Shown: in pieces, positions 1 through 7,321 of the stretch
Position numbering within the stretch: position 1 is the stretch's first letter
How the letters are laid out: each line of letters starts with the position of its first letter
DNA from: Candidatus Binatia bacterium
GTDB taxonomy: Bacteria > Desulfobacterota > Binatia > UBA9968 > JAJDTQ01
Assembly: GCA_022824205.1 (NCBI GenBank)
Contig: JAJEAI010000155.1
Coordinates: 1 to 48,931 of the forward strand
Length of the DNA: 48,931 bases
Direction: 5' to 3'
Translations under genes and position numbers: made by a program
The notes under the pieces: model-generated
The model's input: only the letters and a program-made list of their open reading frames with translations
The model's database searches: none
Told to the model about the DNA's origin: nothing

Positions 1-118
1 CCCCAGTGGCCCCTACCACGTGAGGAGGACCCCGGGTCAAGCCCCGGGGTGACGTAACGCAGCCGACGGCGAAAAGGACAAGCAGATTCATGACGTTTTA
101 TACGGGACAGGACACTAG
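1..118. repeat. Right arm of a CTAG-ended MITE-like element (cut by window edge)
   Basis: This stretch is nearly identical to 32412-32528, with only a few mismatches over about 118 bases. There it forms the right part of a complete 210-bp element with terminal inverted repeats. It contains the palindrome around CCCGGG/CCCCGGGG (about 30-52) and ends with GGGACAGGACACTAG. The terminal CTAG (115-118) supplies the TAG stop codon of the neighbouring minus-strand bicupin gene. The left arm lies outside the window. Confidence 0.85.
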
Positions 119-1170
119 TCCTCCTCGCTGTAGAGGTTGAGGCTTTCCAGCACCGGGCGGTCGGTGACGGAGAACAGGATCGCGGGCTCGGTCCGGGAGT
201 CGTTGCGGAAGTGGTGCCAGTGCCACGAGGGGACCACGAAGCAGTCCTGCTCGGTCCAGGCCATGGGGGTGCCGTTGTCCTTGTCGCGGCTGGCCACGGT
301 GGCGCCGGCGCCTTGCATCACGTGGTAGATGGTGCTGCTGGTGTGGCGGTGAGGGCGGGTGGATTCGCCCGGCCGCAGCCACTGTACGCGGCAGTCGATG
401 GTGGGCATGGTGGGGCCGCCGGTGACGGGGTTGCTGTATTGCAGGAGAACGCCGTCGTGGGGGTCGCCGTCGGTGGATTCCGCCAGTTGTTCCAGGACGG
501 GCAGGGTCTCGCTCCACTTGTAGGTGTAGGGGAGGGCGCGGGTGCCGGGACTCTCGGTGAGCGGCCGCACCGTGCCCAGGCGGTGGCGGCTGTAGCCTTC
601 GGACTTCGTCACGGGCTGGGCCGGTCCCTCGCCGTAGTTCTCGTGGAAGTTGGCGTCCAGGTGGTTCATGAGGTGCACGTCGAGGACGTCGAGCCACACG
701 ATGTTGCGCTCGCCCTGGTTGTAGTGGTCGTGCCAGGTCCAGCTCGGCGTGAGCACCAGGTCGCCCGGCTCCATGTGCATCTCCTCGCCCTCCACAGTGG
801 TGTAGCCGGTGCCGTCCCCTTCCACCACGAAGCGCAGGGCCGCCGCGGTGTGGCGGTGGCACTCGGCGCGTTCTCCCGGCTTCACGAGCTGGACGGACAT
901 CTGGATGGTGCGGGTGGTGGACTTGAAGGCGGTGAGCCCGGGGTTCACCAGTTGCACGGTGCGGCGCTTGGCGGCTTCGTCGATGTGGCCGAGCTTGACG
1001 ACCTCGCCGGACTCCATGAGACAGGAGTAGATCACCGGCCAGCGCCACAGGTGCGCGCGCAGCTCCGGCGTGGGCTGGCGCTGCTGCCAGTGCCCCGCCA
1101 GGGAATTCTCCGCCATGATGCGGTGCAGCTCATCGAGCCGCGGATTCTCGGTGTTGACGGCTTCACTCAT
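115..1170 (-). CDS. Bicupin, gentisate 1,2-dioxygenase-like protein
   Basis: A 351-residue two-cupin protein of the gentisate/1-hydroxy-2-naphthoate/salicylate dioxygenase superfamily, which uses Fe(II) and O2 to open aromatic rings without a second catechol hydroxyl. The first cupin has CHRHTAAALRFVVEG (His105, His107) and WHDH (147-149); the second has PHRHTSSTIYHV (His274, His276) and WHWHH (317-320). Both metal triads therefore look intact. The start was set at 1170 because AAGGAGA lies just upstream; a longer open frame to 1257 has no such signal. The stop codon TAG falls in the terminal CTAG of a mobile repeat, so the extreme C-terminus may have been altered by that insertion. The family is secure; the substrate is unknown and could be a hydroxy-acid other than gentisate. 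Confidence 0.88.
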   Translation of the reverse strand: MSEAVNTENPRLDELHRIMAENSLAGHWQQRQPTPELRAHLWRWPVIYSCLMESGEVVKLGHIDEAAKRRTVQLVNPGLTAFKSTTRTIQMSVQLVKPGERAECHRHTAAALRFVVEGDGTGYTTVEGEEMHMEPGDLVLTPSWTWHDHYNQGERNIVWLDVLDVHLMNHLDANFHENYGEGPAQPVTKSEGYSRHRLGTVRPLTESPGTRALPYTYKWSETLPVLEQLAESTDGDPHDGVLLQYSNPVTGGPTMPTIDCRVQWLRPGESTRPHRHTSSTIYHVMQGAGATVASRDKDNGTPMAWTEQDCFVVPSWHWHHFRNDSRTEPAILFSVTDRPVLESLNLYSEED

Positions 1171-1207
1171 GATTGTCTCCTTGTGCGTCCGTTGGACTCC
1201 CGCTTTC

Positions 1208-1468
1208 CAGGCTGTGTCGAGATTCGACTCGGATAAGAGATGGCACCCACGTCCCAACCGTTGTTCCCGGGGAAAGCGGCTGTTCCGAACTCATGAAGCA
1301 GAAACCCCTCGAATCGTCATTCCCGCGAAAGCGGGAATCCAGGCGGGGTGAGGCGGGGAACCGCTCGGTTGTCCCCGCCCCACCCCTGGATTCCCGCTTT
1401 CGCGGGAATGACGGTTCGGGGCGTTGGCGGCAATTCCCAGCCGGGTGGAGTTTTGACACAGCCTGTTG
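1208..1468. repeat. Composite palindromic repeat between two genes
   Basis: The 355-base gap upstream of the first bicupin is mostly repeat. An inverted pair of a 27-bp unit (1317-1343 and 1385-1411; core ATTCCCGCGAAAGCGGGAAT) can fold into nested hairpins. It is bracketed by a second inverted motif, CAGGCTGTGTC at 1208-1218 and GACACAGCCTG at about 1454-1464. The same two motifs recur together at 3601-3684 and 33054-33277. The core matches the ATTCCC-N8-GGGAAT pattern known for neisserial dRS3 repeats; that is resemblance only. I see no gene here. Confidence 0.8.
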
Positions 1469-1525
1469 CATGGGCATGACGTTCCGGAGGGTTGGTGCCT
1501 TTTACTGGACTCCCTCCAGCGCCTC

Positions 1526-2482
1526 CTACACCCCCTCCAGCGCCGCCGCTTCCGGATGGAAGAAGTCCTGGTACTCCAGCCTCTCCTTCGTCAGGCCGAA
1601 CTGGTGCGCGAAGGTCATCATGGCTTCCAGCGACGTGACGTTGTCCGCGATGTTGTAGGACCAGTAGTTCTCGCCCATGGCCTCGCGCTGCTCGTCGATG
1701 GCGGCGGCCACCCAGGAGGTGATGAGCACCTCGGGATCGGCGCCGTAGAGCCGGTCCATGGCCACGTCGCGCGCCTGGCGGTACGCTTCCAGGAGCGCCA
1801 CCGGGGCGTGCGGGTACTTGTCGACGAAGTCCTGCTTGAGCGTCACCATGTGGCTGATGGGGAAGATCCCCGTGGCCTTGTAGTAGTTCAACTCCTCGTT
1901 CTTGTAGTCGCGGAACAGGCGCCGCACCCGCGGGTCGCGCCGGCTGATGGACGGCAGCACGTTGGGCTCGATGACGGCGTCGACTTCCCCCGCCAGGAGC
2001 ATTTCGTCCAGGGGTTCGCCGGGTTGCGGTCCCTTGATGTGGGGCAGGGGCTCCACCTCGATGCCCTCGCCCCAGCTCTCGGCCTCCGGGTAGGGCATGC
2101 ACCAGCGGACGCGCGTCAGGTCCACGCCGTAGTAATTCTGCAGCGCGCCGCGCGCCCACACGCCGGCGGTGCTGCTCACGAACACGCGTTTCCCCTCCAG
2201 GTCCTTGGGGCCGCCGATGCCCGAGGCGTTGTTCACGAAGATGTAGGCGATGCGGAACTTGCGGTTCGGGTAGGCCGGGATCGAGACGTAGGGGTGTTCG
2301 CCCTTGCCCTTGGTGCGCATGAGGCCGCCGAAGCTCGCGTCCCAGGCGTCGATGGTCTCCGGGCCGTGGAAGTCGCTGATCTCGAGGTCGAAGCCCTCCA
2401 CCTGGACGGTGCCGTCGACAAAGGGCCGGTTGGTGTCCACCTCGGGCTCGCGGAAGCCGAGACGGAGCTTGGGGTTTGCCAT
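1526..2482 (-). CDS. 4,5-dihydroxyphthalate decarboxylase (Pht5)-like protein
   Basis: A 318-residue protein related to 4,5-dihydroxyphthalate decarboxylase and, more distantly, to periplasmic-binding-protein-fold (NMT1/ABC substrate-binding) proteins. Recognisable parts are the N-terminal strand LRLGFREPEVDTNR, the DLEGKRVFVSSTAGVW segment, and the C-terminal RRLFRDYKNEELNYYKATG followed by FPISHMV, which match the Pht5 pattern. There is no signal peptide and no adjacent ABC permease, so an intracellular enzyme is more likely than a transport receptor. AAAGGGAGA precedes the ATG at 2482. It lies between two bicupin genes on the same strand with short gaps, suggesting one operon of decarboxylation plus ring oxygenation. 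A second paralogue occurs at 18998-20005 in a similar setting. Confidence 0.8.
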   Translation of the reverse strand: MANPKLRLGFREPEVDTNRPFVDGTVQVEGFDLEISDFHGPETIDAWDASFGGLMRTKGKGEHPYVSIPAYPNRKFRIAYIFVNNASGIGGPKDLEGKRVFVSSTAGVWARGALQNYYGVDLTRVRWCMPYPEAESWGEGIEVEPLPHIKGPQPGEPLDEMLLAGEVDAVIEPNVLPSISRRDPRVRRLFRDYKNEELNYYKATGIFPISHMVTLKQDFVDKYPHAPVALLEAYRQARDVAMDRLYGADPEVLITSWVAAAIDEQREAMGENYWSYNIADNVTSLEAMMTFAHQFGLTKERLEYQDFFHPEAAALEGV

Positions 2483-2524
2483 GGGTCGTCTCCCTTTGGG
2501 TCTCTCGGGTCTCTCGCGCGGCCG

Positions 2525-3559
2525 CTACCCGTCCTGGCGGTCGGCCGGCGCGGTCTCCTTCATGTAGAAGCCGAGCTTGGTCTGCGCGGGCCAGTCGTCG
2601 ATGGAGAACAGGATGGAGTCTCCGTGGTGGCCGTTCTCGTGATGGTGCCACGACCACGCCGGCACGGCGAAGATGTCCCCCTGGCTCCACTCCAGCCGCT
2701 CGCCCTCGATGACCACGGCTCCCTCGCCTTCGAAGGCGTGGTAGAAGGTGTTGCTGTTGTGCCGGTGGCTCAGGGTGGTCTGGCCCGCCCGCAGGAGTTG
2801 CGCGTGCCACGCGATGGTGGGAAGCGTGGAGCCGCCGTCCACCGGGCTCGTGAGCATCACGTGCGCCCCATCGCAGGGGTCTTCCTCGCCCGCTTCCTGC
2901 AACGCGGTCAAGGCGGCGCGGGTCTCCGCCCAGGGATAGCGCATGGGCGGCAGCGGAAAGGGCCGGCCATGGGCCATGGGGCGCGCGAGGCCGCGGGTGC
3001 GCACGCCGTAGCCGTCGGGCTTGTGGATCTCCTGGTAGGGGTTGTCCACCGGCAGCCGCTCGTTCAGGTTCACCCCGCCGTTGTAGCCGTTGTCGTAGCC
3101 GTCCACGTAGAGGGCGGGCGTGGAGCCCCGGTTCCAGTGGTCGTGGTAGGTCCAGGACGGGCTGATGATGACGTCGCCCCGCTCCATGGGGAACGCCTCG
3201 TGCTCGCACACGAACGCGGCCTCCTTGGGCGCCTCGCACACAAGGCGCGTCTCGCTGCGGGTGTTGCGGTGTCCCTGGGTGCGCTCACCGGGCATGAGGA
3301 TCTGCACGTTCATCCAGATGGGAAAGCGGGTGGCCTCGATGCCGGTGACCGAACGCATGCCGGTCATGCCGTCGGGCCCCACGGTGACGATCTCGCCGGA
3401 GCGCAGGAGCCCCTTGCGGATTCCCTTCCAGCGCCAATGCGCGCCGGTGACGCCCGTGCGTGGCGGCGCCATGCCCTCGCGCCGCAGGCCCGCTCCCACC
3501 ATGTGGTGGGCGGCCAGGTACTTTTCCAGGTCCTCGTGTGTCGTGCCGACGTCGTTCAT
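2525..3559 (-). CDS. Bicupin, gentisate dioxygenase-like, degenerate first metal site
   Basis: A 344-residue bicupin. The second cupin keeps SHRHNSNTFYHAFEG (His265, His267) and WSWHHHENG (305-307). In the first cupin the usual HxH is GHRNTRSETRLV, so the second histidine is Asn99, although WTYHDHW (His139, His141) remains. Any metal is therefore more likely held by the C-terminal cupin. ATG at 3559 is preceded by GAGGTG at 6-base spacing; a GTG nine bases upstream is less well placed. The gene ends about 40 bases before the Pht5-like gene and is probably co-transcribed with it. Family clear, reaction unknown. Confidence 0.86.
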   Translation of the reverse strand: MNDVGTTHEDLEKYLAAHHMVGAGLRREGMAPPRTGVTGAHWRWKGIRKGLLRSGEIVTVGPDGMTGMRSVTGIEATRFPIWMNVQILMPGERTQGHRNTRSETRLVCEAPKEAAFVCEHEAFPMERGDVIISPSWTYHDHWNRGSTPALYVDGYDNGYNGGVNLNERLPVDNPYQEIHKPDGYGVRTRGLARPMAHGRPFPLPPMRYPWAETRAALTALQEAGEEDPCDGAHVMLTSPVDGGSTLPTIAWHAQLLRAGQTTLSHRHNSNTFYHAFEGEGAVVIEGERLEWSQGDIFAVPAWSWHHHENGHHGDSILFSIDDWPAQTKLGFYMKETAPADRQDG

Positions 3560-3600
3560 GGCAAACACCTCGTAGCGATCGTTCTTCCTACGCCACTTCC

Positions 3601-3832
3601 GTCATTCCCGCGCAACAGGCTGTGTCAAGACTCGCGAGGCACCCACGTCACAGAACGTCATTCCCGCGCAAGCGGGAATCCAGGGGTGGTGGTGTGGCGA
3701 CCTCATTGCCCGGCCCCACCCCGCCTGGATTCCCGCTTTCGCGGGAATGACTCATTGGGGTGTAGCGGGATTCCGTAACTACCTGAAATCATTGAGCAAG
3801 ATCTTATTTTCATATCAATGACGACTCGGGGG
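3601..3832. repeat. Composite palindromic repeat with conserved AT-rich tail (copy A)
   Basis: The gap between the second bicupin and the amidohydrolase holds a partial unit (3601-3640, including CAACAGGCTGTGTCAAGACTC) and then a full inverted pair (3657-3684 and 3724-3750) around a conserved interior (TGTGGCGACCTCATTGCCCGG). A conserved tail follows: CTCATTGGGGTGTAGCGGGA, ATTCCGTAACTACC, and TCATTGA...TCAATGACGACTCGG to 3832. The same interior and tail occur near 7420-7570 (reversed) and 41438-41656, so this is one mobile or repetitive element about 180 bp long. No gene is visible. Confidence 0.85.
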
Positions 3833-3880
3833 GTGGACGCCAATATGTACCTCACTGTATGCACTCACTGGACCTCGCGT

Positions 3881-5038
3881 TCACGCATTCAGCCCGAAAT
3901 ACTCGACGCAATTGTCCACCAGCATGGCACGCTTCTCGTTCGCGGGTACACCCTCGAAGTCCCTTTCCATCACCGGGATGGAGTTGGGGTACTCGCTGGC
4001 GGCGTGGGCGAAGTCCGTGGCCCACATGAGCTTGTCGTAGCCGATGCACTCGCGCCGCTTGATGCCGATGGGGTCGTGCAGGAAGCCCCAGTAGTTGTTC
4101 TCCCGCAGGTACTCGCTGGGCTTGCGGTCCAGGTAGTGCAGGCCCCAGAACTGGTGGATCATGGGCATGTAGCGCTGGTAGTGGTCGTCGAGTTGCCACA
4201 GGCCGTACTCGAACCACCCGATCATGGTCTCGGCCCAGTACATCTTGAGCGTCGGGAAGCGGTCCCACACGCCCGCGAAGGCCATCTGCACGGCGCCCAC
4301 CATGGCGTCGTTGGTGAAGCGGAAGAAGTAGTTCATGGGCTCCTTCACGTGCACGTCGGGCCCGGGCCTGCGTTCGTACGGGAACGCTGGCTCGCCGCCC
4401 TTGCCGGAACCCATGTTGCCGGTGTTGTGGTTGGTGAGGGCCACGCCCAGGTCCAGGGCCGCGGCCCAGAAGCGGTCGTCCTCGGCCGTGGGGTAGCCGT
4501 GGCCGCTCGGGAACTTGTCGAGCTTGACCCCCTTGAGGCCCAGTTTGGCGCAGTGCTCCAGTTCCCGAACCGCGTCGTCGATGCCGCTGGTGGGAAGGAC
4601 GCCCATGGGAATGATCCGGTCGGGCGCCGGCGCCATGTATTCCTCGCCCAGGAACTCGTTGTAGGCGCGTACCAGCTCGCAGTAGAGCTCGCGGTCCCTG
4701 GCCTGCTCCAGCACGAAGGAGATCTGCGAGAACACGACCTCCGCGTCGATGCCGTCCCGGTCCTGTTCCTCGAGCCGCTGCGCGGGCGGTCCGGTGCCGG
4801 CGCACGACTCGAAAGTGGGCACCTGCGTGGCCATGTCCTCCTTGTTGACGCGCACGCTTCGGGTGACGCCGATGGTGTTGGGCTCGCCGCCGTCCACCAC
4901 CACCGCATCGGACCCGTTGGGCATCTTGACGCGCCTGGGCGCTCGCTCGCGCATGGACGCGGCCACCCGATCGCGCCAGATGTCCGGGTTGAGGTCGATG
5001 TGACCGTCGGCCGAAATGACGTTGTACTCACGGGCCAT
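3881..5038 (-). CDS. Amidohydrolase family protein (ACMSD/resorcylate decarboxylase-like)
   Basis: A 385-residue TIM-barrel metal-dependent hydrolase of the amidohydrolase-2 family, whose members include aminocarboxymuconate-semialdehyde decarboxylase and resorcylate-type decarboxylases. It starts with the metal motif ISADGHIDLNPDIW. Later landmarks are ALTNHNTGN, WAETMIGWFEYGLWQLDDHY and the C-terminal MWATDFAHAASEYPNS Asp-box. The start at 5038 follows AAGGAG; a longer in-frame opening to 5299 only translates the tandem repeat upstream. It is on the same strand as the bicupin/Pht5-like group but separated from it by a 320-base repeat. A non-oxidative decarboxylase or C-C hydrolase fits the neighbourhood; this is inference. 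Confidence 0.85.
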   Translation of the reverse strand: MAREYNVISADGHIDLNPDIWRDRVAASMRERAPRRVKMPNGSDAVVVDGGEPNTIGVTRSVRVNKEDMATQVPTFESCAGTGPPAQRLEEQDRDGIDAEVVFSQISFVLEQARDRELYCELVRAYNEFLGEEYMAPAPDRIIPMGVLPTSGIDDAVRELEHCAKLGLKGVKLDKFPSGHGYPTAEDDRFWAAALDLGVALTNHNTGNMGSGKGGEPAFPYERRPGPDVHVKEPMNYFFRFTNDAMVGAVQMAFAGVWDRFPTLKMYWAETMIGWFEYGLWQLDDHYQRYMPMIHQFWGLHYLDRKPSEYLRENNYWGFLHDPIGIKRRECIGYDKLMWATDFAHAASEYPNSIPVMERDFEGVPANEKRAMLVDNCVEYFGLNA

Positions 5039-5142
5039 TTGCCGGCTCCTTGGTGCCACGCACCCGAATGGGCGGGGCGTTCTGGCGGCCTGCGACGCGC
5101 GATTGTGCCCCGATGTGCCTGTCCATTTCGTCGCGACCGTAC

Positions 5143-5163
5143 GGGGCGACCGCGGGTCGCCCC
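5143..5163. repeat. GGGGCGACC palindrome
   Basis: Perfect inverted repeat GGGGCGACC-CGC/GCG-GGTCGCCCC. The same 21-24 base palindrome appears at 5511-5533, 22515-22538, 27464-27480 (one arm degraded) and 32391-32414. In the last copy it sits at the centre of the 210-bp CTAG element. The 5143 and 5511 copies bracket the 33-bp tandem array. Confidence 0.75.
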
Positions 5164-5167
5164 TACG

Positions 5168-5447
5168 GGTCACCGCGCCGTGCCGGTGACAAGAATCACG
5201 GGTCACCGCGCCGTGCCGGTGACAAGAATCACGGGTCACCGCGCCGTGCCGGTGACAAGAATCACAGGTCACCGCCGCCGTGCCGGCGACAGGAATCACA
5301 GGTCACCGCGCCGCGCCGGCGACGGGAATCACAGGTCACCGCGCCGTGTCGGCGACAAGAATCACGGGTCACCGCGCCGTGCCGGTGACAAGAAGCACAG
5401 GTCACCGCGCCGTGCATCACAGGTCACCGCGCCGTGCCGGCGACAGG
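5168..5447. repeat. 33-bp tandem array of hairpin-forming units (9 copies)
   Basis: Nine consecutive units begin with GGTCACCGCGCCGTG. Units 1-3 and 5-7 are 33 bases, unit 4 is 34, unit 8 is truncated to 22 and unit 9 is partial. Each full unit holds the inverted repeat GTCACCG...CGGTGAC with an 8-base loop, then a constant AAGAATCAC spacer. Units differ at a few positions, for example CGGTGAC versus CGGCGAC, which weakens one arm. Because spacers are constant this is not a CRISPR array. It fills most of the 675-base gap between the divergent amidohydrolase and CmcJ/NvfI-type genes. On the minus strand it is readable as an 11-residue repeat, but no start signal supports translation. Confidence 0.9.
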
Positions 5448-5510
5448 GGGTCCTGTGCATCGTGGTACACAATTGCATGTTACGGGCCACTACTGTCGGC
5501 CCCGTCCGCC

Positions 5511-5533
5511 GTAGGGGCGACCCGCGGTCGCCC
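5511..5533. repeat. GTAGGGGCGACC palindrome
   Basis: Second copy of the dispersed palindrome, GTAGGGGCGACCCGCGGTCG plus CCC, on the far side of the tandem array. The rest of this gap, to 5713, shows no gene. TTGTTG (5648) and TACCAT (5671) with a 17-base spacer form a weak promoter candidate for the following gene. Confidence 0.7.
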
Positions 5534-5713
5534 TCCCCGAACGGGCACCGAATCCTTACCGGCACGTTATCCAATGGTGCGCCGGCATGTCAATGCACCC
5601 GCAATCCGGCAGCGCGCGGGTTGAGACCGCATCCCGCCGATTGGAGATTGTTGAACCACCCTCGGGCTGGTACCATCCAGGTCGGAGTAGAAGCGATTCT
5701 CAGGAGGTGCGCC

Positions 5714-6628
5714 ATGAGTGGAGTCCATGCGGCGGAGACGGCTCACGATGTGGTGGAAGCCGTTCTCAACTATGCGATCGATACCGGCGAGAAACCCGTC
5801 ACCCATACCGCCGTGCTCAATAGCACGCCGGTGCTGCGTACCGGGAAGCACGACCCGCACCGTACCACCATCCACAACGGGCGCATCGTCGCGGACGAGC
5901 TGTCGCTGGAGCGTGAAGGGTTCGTCCTGGTCCGGCACGACACCCGGGTGGAGGACTTCTACGACGAGGAGCAGCTCCGCTCCGTGTACTATCCCGAGAT
6001 CGATGCGCTGGTGAAACGCGAGAGCGGCGCTTCCCGGGTGGTCATCTTCGACCACACGCTCCGGGCGCAGGACGACGGCATCCGCGCGGAACGGAAGGTG
6101 CGCGAGCCCAACCGCTCCGTGCACAACGACTACACCGAGTGGTCGGCGCCCAAGCGCGTGCGCGACCTCCTGCCCGAGGACGAGGCCGAGCGGTTGCTCC
6201 AGGGGCGTTTCGCCATCATCCAGGTGTGGCGTCCCACCCGGAACCCGGTGCGCACCAATCCGCTGGCCATCGCCGACGCCCGCAGCCTGCGCGCCGAGGA
6301 GTTGATCGCGTCTCAGCGCAGCTACCCCGGGCGCATCGGCGAGACCTACCAGATCAAGTACAGTCCGGAGCACCGCTGGTTCTATTTTCCCGCCATGGCC
6401 CGGAACGAGGCCATCGTCTTCAAGGTGTTCGACTCGGAGAAGGACGGGCGTGCCCGCTTCACGGCCCACACCTCGTTCGACGATCCCACTGCGCCGCCGG
6501 ACGCGCCGGCGCGCGAGAGCATCGAGGTGCGCACGCTGGCCTTTTTCGACGCTCCGGCGTGTTGCGATGAGACGTCCACGTCTTGCCCGGTTGATTCACA
6601 GGACAAGGGATCCAACTCATGCGCATGA
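5714..6628 (+). CDS. CmcJ/NvfI family oxidoreductase
   Basis: A 304-residue protein of the CmcJ/NvfI-type family, non-haem Fe/2-oxoglutarate-like enzymes first known from cephamycin 7-alpha-methoxylation and fungal meroterpenoid pathways. Visible features are an N-terminal ALT-like region, EGFVLVRHDTRVEDFYD, VVIFDHTLR, the family-typical RSVHNDYTEWSAPKRV (His and Asp candidates for iron), IQVWRPTRNPVRTNPLA and a C-terminal FKVFDSEKDGRARFTAHTSF. AGGAGGT precedes ATG 5714 with good spacing. The stop overlaps the next start (ATG at 6619), so the RidA-like protein is translationally coupled. The substrate is unknown; in bacteria these genes often sit apart from antibiotic clusters. Confidence 0.85.
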   Translation: MSGVHAAETAHDVVEAVLNYAIDTGEKPVTHTAVLNSTPVLRTGKHDPHRTTIHNGRIVADELSLEREGFVLVRHDTRVEDFYDEEQLRSVYYPEIDALVKRESGASRVVIFDHTLRAQDDGIRAERKVREPNRSVHNDYTEWSAPKRVRDLLPEDEAERLLQGRFAIIQVWRPTRNPVRTNPLAIADARSLRAEELIASQRSYPGRIGETYQIKYSPEHRWFYFPAMARNEAIVFKVFDSEKDGRARFTAHTSFDDPTAPPDAPARESIEVRTLAFFDAPACCDETSTSCPVDSQDKGSNSCA

Positions 6629-7290
6629 AATCCTTTGATTGGCTCGGCCGCGAATGCGTCGCGGTTTCGTGCGAGGGCGCCGCCGGCGCGGCCGGCGATG
6701 CGGGCGTGGACGGCATCCTCGACCGTATTGCGGAGGGGATCGGGAGACTGGGGTTCTCCCTGGACGACACGGTGCGGACGCGCCTGTGGGCGCGGGACCG
6801 GGAGAGCCGCAACCTCGGCAGCCAGGCCCGCTCCCGGCGCATGAGCGGGAAGGCGCGCTCGGCGAGTTCCAGCTACATCGCTCCGGCGCATCTCGACTCC
6901 GGGGCGAGCGTGTCGCTGGATTTCCTCGCCATGCGCTCCGGCGCCGCCAAGAAGCTCGTGGAATACGACCCGCCCATCGTGCCGCTACGCTACCTCGACC
7001 TGGAGGGCAGGGTCTTTCTCTCGGGAGTCACCAGTACCACCGGGAACCTGTCGCAGCAGGTGAGCGAGATCTGCGGTCTGATCGGCGGATCCCTGGAGCA
7101 CGCCGGGACCTCCTGGGAGCAGGTCGTGCGGGTGTCCTTCTTCCTGCATCAAGAGGAGAACCCGGCGGCTCCGAGGCAGGCGTTTCAGCAGGCCACGAAG
7201 GTGCCGGCGGAAAGCACTGAATGTTCTTTCGTGGAAGGCTACTCCGCCTTGGGCAAGCTCATCGAGATCGAGGTCACGGCGCAGCGTTAG
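6619..7290 (+). CDS. RidA/YjgF-like protein, double domain
   Basis: A 223-residue protein with a C-terminal RidA (YjgF/YER057c/UK114) domain from about residue 115: PPIVPLRYLDLEGRVFLSG, then LIGGSLEHAGTSWEQVVRV and FVEGYSALGKLIEIEVTA. The N-terminal half looks like a second diverged copy (ILDRIAEGIGRLGFSLDDTV and TRLWARDRES). RidA proteins deaminate reactive enamine/imine intermediates; double-domain members are often pathway-specific. ATG 6619 follows AAGGGA; ATG 6625 is a possible alternative that would give an ATGA overlap. Coupling to the CmcJ-type gene suggests it handles an unstable product of that reaction, which is inference. Confidence 0.8.
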   Translation: MRMKSFDWLGRECVAVSCEGAAGAAGDAGVDGILDRIAEGIGRLGFSLDDTVRTRLWARDRESRNLGSQARSRRMSGKARSASSSYIAPAHLDSGASVSLDFLAMRSGAAKKLVEYDPPIVPLRYLDLEGRVFLSGVTSTTGNLSQQVSEICGLIGGSLEHAGTSWEQVVRVSFFLHQEENPAAPRQAFQQATKVPAESTECSFVEGYSALGKLIEIEVTAQR

Positions 7291-7321
7291 CAGTCTGTCC
7301 CAATCCCCTCGGGAGTCTCCA

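Noticed and set aside
1163-1477. Small proteins containing SFPRKRESR-like peptides (also at 3460, 27304, 33056, 34446)
   Set aside because: They are translations of the ATTCCCGC palindromic unit and recur wherever that repeat occurs.
1526-2482. Assignment as periplasmic ABC-transporter receptor
   Set aside because: No signal peptide, no permease or ATPase nearby, and closer resemblance to 4,5-dihydroxyphthalate decarboxylase.
5039-5299. N-terminal extension of the amidohydrolase through the tandem repeat
   Set aside because: The extension only translates repeat units; AAGGAG sits correctly before ATG 5038, where family similarity begins.
5168-5447. CRISPR array
   Set aside because: Spacers are identical and only about 11 bases long, units are contiguous 33-mers, and no cas gene is present.
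3818-6628. Very long plus-strand reading frame (over 900 codons) across the amidohydrolase, tandem array and oxidoreductase
   Set aside because: It is the antisense of the amidohydrolase joined to a repeat. Only the part from 5714 has a ribosome-binding site and a recognisable protein.
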